64,000 bases of DNA. Origin: Helianthus annuus. Its lineage: Eukaryota; Streptophyta; Magnoliopsida; Asterales; Asteraceae. The notes under the pieces are model-generated. The model saw only the letters and a program-made list of their open reading frames with translations. It had not been told where the DNA came from and made no database searches. A program made the position numbers and the translations under genes. The stretch spans positions 14,985,502 to 15,049,501 of the forward strand of contig NC_035435.2 in the NCBI RefSeq assembly GCF_002127325.2, written 5' to 3'. Below are positions 56,224-64,000 of this stretch, piece by piece (positions within the stretch are counted from its first letter, which is position 1; each line of letters opens with the position of its first letter).

Positions 56224-59200
56224 ATGAGCTGTACTAGCCCTTGGGATTGGAGTACGGATCCACAACCAGATCTGAAACAGATGTCTATGGCTGAATATAT
56301 GACGAGTGCCATTCCAAAACAACAACAATCAATAAGTTCCTGTCAATGGGCTTTGGTATCCAATCAAAGTCAAAGTCTTCAAAATCTTCTGATTAGTGAG
56401 AGTGAAACAGGCAGTAACAATCGTCCACCAAAGCTGAACCACATGAACGATTTTCCGTCATGGAAAGGCCGCTTTCACACATATGTTCAAGGACAAAGCA
56501 CCGACCTTTGGATGTGTTTTGTCAATGCATTCAATGAAAGTCTTGAAAGTAGAGCATCCACTTCAGAAGGTTACGCCAACATGCTTGAAAATGACAAGAA
56601 GGCTTATGAATTGGAGAAAAAGGCCTATGCCATACTTACTCAAGCACTCAACAAAGACATCTACCATCAGTTTTCATATTGCAAGACCACGAAAGCATTG
56701 TGGGATGCCTTAGTTGCTAGAGGAGAAGGCAATGCAGCTGCTCGAAAGTCTAGGCATGATTTGCTGAAGAAAGAATTTGAATCTTTTCAGTTTTTGGAAA
56801 ACGAGACTCTGAATGATATGACCACACGTTTCTATCATTTGATTAGTGAAATGTGTGCTTATGGGGTGGCAGCTACTCAACAAGACATGGTGAATAGGTT
56901 TGCTGACGCCCTACCCCCAAAATGGAGTTCGTTTATTGAGTTGTTGAAGCATACTAAAGCTCTAGATGAGATTAACATCTATGAGTTCATTCAGAAGCTG
57001 GAACATAAAAATGATGAAGAAATTAGGAAAGCAAGGCGTGCTCCAGCTCCTCAGAATACAGAAATGTATTTGCCTGGCTTTGGTCCTTCAGCTAGTTCTA
57101 GTTCTGTTCAGCAACCGAAGCTTCAAACTGCTTTTGTGTCCAATACGAGTTCCTTTCCATTTTCTCAATCAACAGCTGCTCCACCACAACCTCAATTCGA
57201 TCCGAGGTCTTACATTCCTGTTCCAACACAGCCACAACCACAACCTCAACAACATCAACAACAAGCTCACTATACAAACAATCCTCAACCTCAGCCTCAA
57301 AGTCATCACACAATCCGAGTCGACAACTCAAATCTTTCACACCTTAGCATTGAAGTTGCTAAGGAACATATGGAAATTATCAACACCATGGTCAGTGCTT
57401 ACTGTGGTTTGGTAGCTGGTCAGCTTGGAAACATCAACATGACCAATGAAGATTATGATCAGATCGACAAGGAAGAAATGGAGTTGATGGATATTAAATG
57501 GGCTTTTGCTAGTGCGGTTAGAAGGGCAAAAGATTTCATGGCGCGAACTGGAAGAACTTCGTTGGAAGGAAAGAAAAACACGAAGTATGGGTTTGATATT
57601 AATGCCGTCACGTGCTTTAATTGTGGCGAGAAAGGGCACTTCAAACGTGAGTGCACTCGACCAACAAAACACGGCAATCACAACCCTTTCAGAAACCAGA
57701 CAAATGTGAATGCCCAACAAGAAAACCGTGAGAGGAGGATGGTGGCAGTAAACAACAATCAGGGACAGCCTGGAGCTACCAATCACAATCGGGCTTTGGC
57801 CGTTCAAGCTGATGAAGGATGTGACTGGTCAGTGCAGTTTGGTGAAGGTGATCAAGGAAGTGGAACTGCATTGTATGCTAAGGTCATCGAGCAGGTTCAT
57901 AAAGAAGAATCCTCTGGGAGCGATGACAGTTCTGGTTATTCGGGCAGTTCGGATGAAGAAGGCTCTGTTTCTGGGGATAATCACTCAATGCCTGATGTGA
58001 ATGAAGAAGGAGATGATGATATACAGGAGCTACTGAATGAAGCTGATGAGCTTAAATGTCAGAAATCAATTCTGATTAGGAAGGCTGCTGCTACATCAAC
58101 GGAAATGGAAAAGCTATTCTCTGAAGATGGAGCTTTTTCTTTTCAAACTGCCTTTATGGCAAATGGTTCAGCCTCTACTAGTCAGGTAACTTCTGAACCT
58201 CCTGCTCCTAGTATTTGTAAATCATGTGCAGAGATGAAGCTTGAATCAGAAAAGCTTCATAGTCATAATCAGAATTTGGTTATTGAACTGTCAAAATGCC
58301 AAGAGGCAAACATGGCTTTAACCCGGAATGAAAAAGAATTTAAATCTGTAATAGAGACTTTAAAGAAAAATGTGTCCGAGGTTAACAAAGTAGTTTACCA
58401 CAAGCAAGTGAGTATAAATGAATACATTAACCTTGTGGAAGAAACTAAGAAGCAATTAGCCATTGCCCAATGCAAGCATGATGCGATCAAACAGAAATTG
58501 GATAGTTATTCTAACTCCCGATTTGTGCTTGATCACATCATAGACGTTCAACAACTGAAAGGTAACGTGAAAGGTGTAGGGTATAAGGCATGTCCACCCC
58601 CTTTGATGGACAACTATACCAAGATGCCTGATGAAGAGGAAATGCCTCGGTATGAACCCAGTGTGCCTTTGAACTTTGAGGAATTTTCTACTGGCCTAGG
58701 GTTCAAACCGGACAGTTCTTCAAACACAGCCCCTAAGGAACAAGAAACTTCACCATCCATGAAACAAAGTCCTCCAATTATCGAGGACTATGAGACATCG
58801 GATGATGAATCAGAAGTGGCTGTAAGTGATCAGGATAAATCACTTAGCAAGATGAAAGGAGTAGATATTCCACGAGAGAATCACATCCTTTGTGATCCTG
58901 ATACTCCTGAGGCTTCATCAGTCGAGAAACAAGTGATAGATCCTGTCAAGGTTGAAAAGAAGGAGGTGTCTACTGTTAAAAGCAGTAATGTGTTGTATAC
59001 CTTGGTTGGAGATAGTAAAATCTATTCAGATCACGTTTTTCCAATTAAAAATGTAAATAAATCTTTGATTGATAAAGTCTTTGAAGACAATACAAACAAA
59101 TTTTTGGGAAAAACTCTACCAGGAATTGTGGTAACACAATGTGATCCCGTTCCTAAAGCTGAGATTAGGAAACAATTTGGTAATCAAAAATCTCCAACCA

Positions 59201-59943
59201 CTCCACAACCTACTGCTTCTAAGGGTAAACAACAACAACGAGCTCCAAAGCCAAAGGCTAAGGATGAATCAAAAGGAGCTCGTTACATGAAGAAAGGAAA
59301 AGATGTTAAATTTGTAGCATCAAAGGGTACAGATAAAATTGAGACTTTTGAAAACAAATCAAACACTGATTTTGTACAACAAGTCAAAATTTTGAAACGT
59401 AACAGTGATAACAATTACACCCAACATACAAACGGGTGTGATGAAAGAGCAAGTACCTCAGGTTCTACAAGTTCAACATCTGGTGGTCGATCAAGTTCTC
59501 CTAAGTCTGTTGAAAGGAGAACTTGTTTCAAATGTGGAGAAATTGGGCACATTATCAGAAATTGCCCAAATGCTCCAAAGAAGAAGTTGGTTGAAAAGGC
59601 TCCACCTGAAGCAGTTCATCCTCAACGTCGGTCAGTTTCACCTAAACAAGATAAACGAACTGTAAAAGAACAAGAAACTAAACAACGACGTAAGAACATA
59701 AAAACTGTTGAAAAAGCTTTAAAATCTGAAGTTAAAACAGTTCAAAAGGAACCAAGAGTGTCACAACCTGTAAAACCAGAATCTTCAAAAACTGGTAGGC
59801 AAGGACAAACTTGGTTACCTAAGTCGGGTGACAATTCAGGGGGAGCAGTTGTTCTTGAAAACCATCAAGAGATAGAGCTTACGTATCGTGATGCCAAGGG
59901 ACGACCCAAGACCACTAAGGCTTGGGTCCCCATTCTCAACTGA
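56224..59943 (+). CDS. Sirevirus-type Gag, 1239 codons
   Basis: ATG at 56224 (AAAATGAGC) opens MSCTSPWDWSTDPQPDLKQM. The gag core of the UBN2/copia type follows (about residues 65-280: PSWKGRFHTYVQGQSTDLWM, DALVARGEGNAAARKSRHDL, LPPKWSSFIELLKHTK). Then come a Gln/Pro-rich stretch (about 340-375), a CCHC knuckle CFNCGEKGHFKREC (464-477), an acidic Ser-rich part, a likely coiled coil (about 665-760, SEKLHSHNQNLVIELSKCQE) and a second knuckle CFKCGEIGHIIRNC (1101-1114). The end is Lys-rich and closes with AWVPILN and TGA. Gag forms the particle. The two knuckles 640 residues apart and the coiled coil are notable but may be normal for this group. Confidence 0.9.
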   Translation: MSCTSPWDWSTDPQPDLKQMSMAEYMTSAIPKQQQSISSCQWALVSNQSQSLQNLLISESETGSNNRPPKLNHMNDFPSWKGRFHTYVQGQSTDLWMCFVNAFNESLESRASTSEGYANMLENDKKAYELEKKAYAILTQALNKDIYHQFSYCKTTKALWDALVARGEGNAAARKSRHDLLKKEFESFQFLENETLNDMTTRFYHLISEMCAYGVAATQQDMVNRFADALPPKWSSFIELLKHTKALDEINIYEFIQKLEHKNDEEIRKARRAPAPQNTEMYLPGFGPSASSSSVQQPKLQTAFVSNTSSFPFSQSTAAPPQPQFDPRSYIPVPTQPQPQPQQHQQQAHYTNNPQPQPQSHHTIRVDNSNLSHLSIEVAKEHMEIINTMVSAYCGLVAGQLGNINMTNEDYDQIDKEEMELMDIKWAFASAVRRAKDFMARTGRTSLEGKKNTKYGFDINAVTCFNCGEKGHFKRECTRPTKHGNHNPFRNQTNVNAQQENRERRMVAVNNNQGQPGATNHNRALAVQADEGCDWSVQFGEGDQGSGTALYAKVIEQVHKEESSGSDDSSGYSGSSDEEGSVSGDNHSMPDVNEEGDDDIQELLNEADELKCQKSILIRKAAATSTEMEKLFSEDGAFSFQTAFMANGSASTSQVTSEPPAPSICKSCAEMKLESEKLHSHNQNLVIELSKCQEANMALTRNEKEFKSVIETLKKNVSEVNKVVYHKQVSINEYINLVEETKKQLAIAQCKHDAIKQKLDSYSNSRFVLDHIIDVQQLKGNVKGVGYKACPPPLMDNYTKMPDEEEMPRYEPSVPLNFEEFSTGLGFKPDSSSNTAPKEQETSPSMKQSPPIIEDYETSDDESEVAVSDQDKSLSKMKGVDIPRENHILCDPDTPEASSVEKQVIDPVKVEKKEVSTVKSSNVLYTLVGDSKIYSDHVFPIKNVNKSLIDKVFEDNTNKFLGKTLPGIVVTQCDPVPKAEIRKQFGNQKSPTTPQPTASKGKQQQRAPKPKAKDESKGARYMKKGKDVKFVASKGTDKIETFENKSNTDFVQQVKILKRNSDNNYTQHTNGCDERASTSGSTSSTSGGRSSSPKSVERRTCFKCGEIGHIIRNCPNAPKKKLVEKAPPEAVHPQRRSVSPKQDKRTVKEQETKQRRKNIKTVEKALKSEVKTVQKEPRVSQPVKPESSKTGRQGQTWLPKSGDNSGGAVVLENHQEIELTYRDAKGRPKTTKAWVPILN

Positions 59944-59956
59944 TGTGTTTATTTGA

Positions 59957-62900
59957 CATGTGCAGGATGTTCTAGGAGGAACTATTAATAGTCATTGGAT
60001 TGTTGATAGTGGGGCATCCAGGCACATGACTGGCGACTTACGGCTCCTGTATGACGTGAGAAATATTAGAGGAGGGTATGTTGCCTTTGCGGGTGATAAA
60101 GGCGGGTACATCACTGGAGAAGGGAGTATCTCCAATGGCATCGTGTGCTTTGACAAGATCAATTATGTGAAGCAAATTGATCACAATCTTCTCAGTGTGT
60201 CGCAAATCTGCGATAAAAAGTTCTCAGTGATTTTTGATGATGCTGGCTGCTATGTGCTGAAACCTGGATTCAAAATTCCACAAGAATGGGTTCTCTTATC
60301 GGCTCCGAGAGTTAATGATCTTTATATTCTCGACATGAGCCAAGCGATTACTACATCTGCACAAGTTACTTGTTTTGTCTCAAAAGCCACAGAAAAGGAG
60401 TCTATATCTTGGCACAGAAGAATGGGACACATTCACTTGAGAAAAATGAACCATTTGGTGAAAAACAATCTTGTGAATGGTGTGCCTGTAAGAAGTTTTC
60501 ATCTACAAGATATCTGTGTCTCGTGCCAAAAGGGGAAGCAAACGAAGAAGTCTCACCCTTTGAAGAAAATCAACACTGTTAGCATGCCTCTCGAACGTCT
60601 TCATATGGACCTTTTTGGACCTATGAAGCACAAGACAACGTTTGGTGATGCTTATTGTTTAGTAGTTACTGATGACTACTCTAGATTTTCTTGGGTATCC
60701 TTTATGGCACACAAAAGTGAAACTCCTGGCATCCTCAAGGATCTTCTTACAATGTTGGAAAATCTCTATACGTTGAAAGTGAAAAGGATCCGAAGCGACA
60801 ATGGAACTGAATTTAAGAATCAAGTTATGGATGAGTTTTGTACTTCTAAAGGCATTCTTCATGAGTACAGTTCTCGTTATACTCCACAACAAAATGGTGT
60901 CGCTGAGAGGAAGAATCGAACTATTATTGAAACTGCAAGAACAATGTTAGTAGAGTCGGAACTCCCTATTCAATTCTGGGGAGAGGCTGTATCGGCTGCT
61001 TGCTACACGTTGAACAGAGTTCTTACAGTTAAGAGACATGGCAAGACTTGCTTCGAACTCCTTCAGAGAAGGAAACCGGATCTTTCTTATCTTGAACCGT
61101 TTGGTGCTCCTTGTACTATGATTGAGCCAGATGGAAAGTTTGGTGCAAGAGCTATCGAGGGTTTCTTCCTTGGATATGCTACTCCGAATTTTCGTGTTTG
61201 GAATCTAGCTACTAAAAAGATTGAGCTATGGAGCGAAGTTAGGGTTCAAAGGTACACGAGTCCTGTTAGGGCTCCGGGTGATCCGTGGATGTTCGATTAT
61301 GATGGGCTATTTGACTCCTTCAATCTGCCAACCTTTGATGAAGAATCAGCAGCGGCTCGGATGTTGTTGGAAAGTGACAACGCTGCTGTCTCACCATTGG
61401 TTAGACCTATTGTTGTTGACCCTCAAGTTTCCACGTCTGTCAACAATATGGTTCAAAATGAGGTTTATGAAGATGCTGCTGATTATAATGACTCTTCTGA
61501 AGATGATGAATATCATGATGCAGCCGAAGGATCTTCAGCTCCAGCTGCTCCTGTTCAAGGTGCCTCTGGTGATACACCTCATACGCAGAATATAGATACT
61601 GCTGAAGGGAATGCATCCACCTCTAACCACATTCCTGGTGTGGAGTTGGTTGTTGATCTTAATCTGAATAATTTGGGTATCAATGCACGTGTGCCAGATA
61701 ATCCTGAAATGAGGATTCATGATACCCATCCCCAGCAGAATATAATAGGAGATGTCCATCGCGGTGTGCAGACGCGTAATCAGCTGAGAAACAACCGGAA
61801 TGCTGGTTTGTATTCAGCTATAAGAGAATCTGGTCAACAAAATGACTGGTCCTTCGCGTGTTACGTGTCACAAGAAGAACCAAAGTCGTGGAAAGAAGCA
61901 TTGAAAGATAGTGCCTGGGTTGAAGCCATGCAAGAAGAATTACAGCAATTTCACAAGCTTGGTGTTTGGAAGCTTGTTGAAAAGCCTGAGAACTACAAGA
62001 AGATTGGCACTCGATGGGTCTTCAAATGCAAGAAAGACGACCGTGGAGTGGTTATTAGAAACAAAGCTCGTTTAGTCGTTCAAGGTTTTCGTCAGATAGA
62101 AGGGATCGACTACAACGAAGTCTATGCACCAGTTGCACGTCTGGAAGCTATTCGGATCTTTCTGGCTTATGCCTCATTCAAAGGATTCAAGGTTTACCAG
62201 ATGGATGTCAAAAGTGCATTTCTACATGGTGTGGTTGAAGAAGAGGTATATGTCGAACAGCCTCCAGGTTTTGAAGATCCTGTTCATCCCGATCGGGTTT
62301 GGTTGCTCAACAAAGCTCTGTATGGTCTTCATCAAGCACCACGAGCTTGGTATGCAACCTTATCTACATATCTGCTGGAGAACGGTTTTCGAAGAGGTCT
62401 TATCGATTGTACTCTCTTCATCAAAGAACAAGATGGAGATCTTCTTCTGGTTCAGGTATATGTTGATGATATTATTTTTGGTTCTACTAATGATGTTTTG
62501 TGTAGGAATTTCGAGCGCATCATGCAGGATAAGTTCGAGATGAGTGCTATGGGGGAAATGAATTTCTTTTTGGGCCTACAAGTACAACAAACGGAGTCTG
62601 GGATATTTATCCATCAGACTAAATATGTTGGAGACATCTTGAGCCGGTTCCAGATGTCCGATGCAACGCCCATTGGTACCCCATTGCCAACTAATCACGG
62701 AATAACTCCTGACTTGAAGGGTGAACCTGTTAGCCCTTCATACTATCGCGCGATGATCGGATCCCTTATGTACCTCACAGCATCAAGGCCAGATATAATG
62801 TACCCAACATGCCTGCTTGCCAGATATCAAGTTAATCCGAAGGCCTCACATCTTGCAGCTGTCAAAAGGATTTTTCGTTATTTGAAGGCTTACCCCGACA

Positions 62901-63406
62901 TCGGTCTGTGGTATCCTAGGGATAATAACTTTGACTTGGTCGCATTCAGTGATTCTGATTTTGGCGGATGTAAAATCGACGGCAAATCCACAACGGCTGG
63001 ATGTCAGTTTTTAGGAAATCGCCTAGTCACATGGCAGTGCAAGAAGCAGACGTGTGTAGCTACATCAACATGCGAAGCTGAATACATTGCTGCCTCAAGT
63101 TGTTGCTCACAAGTTCTTTGGATCCAACAACAATTGCGGGACTACGGTTTTGAATTCCTAACTACTCCTATATACGTTGATAATTCTGCTGCTTTAGATA
63201 TCACTAGAAATCCTGTGCAGCATTCAAAGACCAAACACATCGAAATCAAATATCACTTCATACGTGATTGCTTTGAGAAAAGGCTAATCGATGTTGTTAA
63301 GGTCCACACCGATGACCAACGTGCCGACTTATTTACCAAAGCTTTTGACAAATCTAGATTTGACTTTTTATTATTGGTAAACGGCATTAAGGTCAAGCAA
63401 GAGTAA
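59957..63406 (+). CDS. Sirevirus-type Pol: protease, integrase, RT, RNase H
   Basis: Counting from GTG at 59960, the frame has protease [13 protein letters not shown] (Asp16), the GAG-pre-integrase zinc part ([20 protein letters not shown]), and an integrase core with Asp217 (HMDLFGPM), Asp280 (RSDNGTEF) and Glu316 (VAERKNRT), giving the expected D,D-35-E spacing. RT has [24 protein letters not shown] and YVDD (834-837). RNase H has [19 protein letters not shown] and [12 protein letters not shown]. It ends KVKQE and TAA. All catalytic residues seen are kept. The frame differs from gag, a TGA stands at 59954-59956 and there is no usual ATG, so the link to gag is unclear. Confidence 0.92.
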   Translation, partial: HVQDVLGGTINSHWIVDSGASRHMTGDLRLLYDVRNIRGGYVAFAGDKGGYITGEGSISNGIVCFDKINYVKQIDHNLLSVSQICDKKFSVIFDDAGCYVLKPGFKIPQEWVLLSAPRVNDLYILDMSQAITTSAQVTCFVSKATEKESISWHRRMGHIHLRKMNHLVKNNLVNGVPVRSFHLQDICVSCQKGKQTKKSHPLKKINTVSMPLERLHMDLFGPMKHKTTFGDAYCLVVTDDYSRFSWVSFMAHKSETPGILKDLLTMLENLYTLKVKRIRSDNGTEFKNQVMDEFCTSKGILHEYSSRYTPQQNGVAERKNRTIIETARTMLVESELPIQFWGEAVSAACYTLNRVLTVKRHGKTCFELLQRRKPDLSYLEPFGAPCTMIEPDGKFGARAIEGFFLGYATPNFRVWNLATKKIELWSEVRVQRYTSPVRAPGDPWMFDYDGLFDSFNLPTFDEESAAARMLLESDNAAVSPLVRPIVVDPQVSTSVNNMVQNEVYEDAADYNDSSEDDEYHDAAEGSSAPAAPVQGASGDTPHTQNIDTAEGNASTSNHIPGVELVVDLNLNNLGINARVPDNPEMRIHDTHPQQNIIGDVHRGVQTRNQLRNNRNAGLYSAIRESGQQNDWSFACYVSQEEPKSWKEALKDSAWVEAMQEELQQFHKLGVWKLVEKPENYKKIGTRWVFKCKKDDRGVVIRNKARLVVQGFRQIEGIDYNEVYAPVARLEAIRIFLAYASFKGFKVYQMDVKSAFLHGVVEEEVYVEQPPGFEDPVHPDRVWLLNKALYGLHQAPRAWYATLSTYLLENGFRRGLIDCTLFIKEQDGDLLLVQVYVDDIIFGSTNDVLCRNFERIMQDKFEMSAMGEMNFFLGLQVQQTESGIFIHQTKYVGDILSRFQMSDATPIGTPLPTNHGITPDLKGEPVSPSYYRAMIGSLMYLTASRPDIMYPTCLLARYQVNPKASHLAAVKRIFRYLKAYPDIGLWYPRDNNFDLVAFSDSDFGGCKIDGKSTTAGCQFLGNRLVTWQCKKQTCVATSTCEAEYIAASSCCSQVLWIQQQLRDYGFEFLTTPIYVDNSAALDITRNPVQHSKTKHIEIKYHFIRDCFEKRLIDVVKVHTDDQRADLFTKAFDKSRFDFLLLVNGIKVKQE

Positions 63407-64000
63407 ACCAACATCGGAAAATCATTTTTGTAAATATCTTTGTGAGTTTTAAATTTATCTTCGTTTATTGATTTTAGGGGGAGTAAATCCAAAAATCTGA
63501 AAATCCAAAAACATCGAAAAATTTCAAAAACACAAAAACAATAGAAAATCAAAAATGAGTTTCCTGGCGAGCAAAAGAGAAAATGATAGTACATCAGTGG
63601 TCTATCCAAACCTCTTTAAACCTTAAATGAAAAACGATAAGCAGCTTTATATAAGATGTATCGGTAGGCTCACAATCATTTTAAAGTGTGCAGGGTGATA
63701 TAAATCTTAATCGACTGAAGATCAGGTGGGAACCATTCATTGGCATATGGTCTTAGTACCGAAATTTCGTTTGATAGATTGCCGAGGTTCTGAGATATTC
63801 GGTCTTTATGCTGCTTATCATCTGGGTATCATGGTTGTATCTTTTACCGAAAAATAACGGGGACGCAAGTCTAGATCTTCCATGATACTATACATACGTG
63901 TACATAATACATACTGCATTCGACCTCAATAAGTGATAAACAATCACATGTCCCTTCAAATAAGTGATAAAATATCACATTTATCCGGGTGTCAAGTTCG
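63407..64000 (+). other. 3' tail after pol with polypurine tract
   Basis: Noncoding. ATTTTAGGGGGAGTAAA at 63470-63486 is a polypurine-type tract, followed by a long A-rich part (about 63485-63570). No LTR start (TGTTGGTGC) is reached. A tail between pol and the 3' LTR is normal in Sireviruses. No env-like frame is seen in this part. Confidence 0.6.

Larger units (their letters stand above)
54766..64000 (+). mobile_element. Sirevirus-type Ty1/copia element, apparently young
   Basis: 5' LTR 54766-55392, primer site 55395-55407, a leader full of short repeats, gag 56224-59943 and pol 59957-63406. Polypurine-type tracts follow pol, and the 3' LTR is beyond the window. RT and integrase type, the long gag and a long tail after pol fit the Sirevirus (SIRE/Maximus) lineage. 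Both reading frames are free of internal stops, unlike every other element here, so it may have inserted recently. The target duplication cannot be checked. Confidence 0.9.

Noticed and set aside
57337..57807. 156-codon open frame on the minus strand
   Set aside because: It is the antisense shadow of the Sirevirus gag. It has no motif of its own.

Overview
This window looks like plant nuclear DNA that is mostly transposable elements. Nested Ty3/gypsy and Ty1/copia elements with initiator-tRNA-Met primer sites, Mutator-like and hAT-type MITEs, Helitron-type ends and broken intron-containing gene pieces all point to a repeat-rich dicot. The style of the Tekay-type gypsy and Sirevirus-type copia proteins suggests Asteraceae, but that is an inference from memory and was not tested. 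I see no complete, clearly functional host gene, no tRNA or rRNA gene and no CRISPR array.

Layout. 1-8105: minus-strand Tekay-like gypsy element with a broken gag-pol, its far LTR cut by the window edge. 9323-12247: a lone gypsy LTR. 12248-20789: a tandem array in which a pseudogene exon block (about 0.6 kb) alternates with a directly oriented hAT-type MITE (about 0.45-0.53 kb). One MITE is split by a 2.3-kb Pack-MULE that carries a C2-domain gene fragment and a second MITE. 20790-23292: the tail of that pseudogene and two old LTR remnants. 23298-40349: a copia element with short LTRs and a perfect 5-bp target duplication, split at 27011-37990 by a gypsy element (LTRs about 3.15 kb) that itself sits in an older LTR piece. 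40403-42938: two Mutator-like ends or elements with 41-42-bp tandem repeats. 43-54.7 kb: low-coding DNA with several Helitron-like 3' ends and minus-strand exon pieces (RCC1-like, INO80-like SNF2 helicase, a conserved plant protein cut after its third coding exon, and unrecognised ones). 54766-64000: a young plus-strand Sirevirus-type copia element with open gag and pol, whose 3' LTR lies outside the window.

How the parts relate. The window reads as layers of insertion. Copia was hit by gypsy, and a MITE was hit by a Pack-MULE that had itself been hit by a MITE. Two same-direction MITEs probably recombined unequally to amplify a pseudogene. Helitron-type ends and gene pieces lie together on one strand, as expected from Helitron capture. 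The signals most worth following are the MITE-driven tandem array, a gypsy LTR that has grown upstream into the end of pol, four covarying hairpins in that LTR, and a dense TCGAAAGAT/ATCTTTCGA motif field in the Sirevirus leader.
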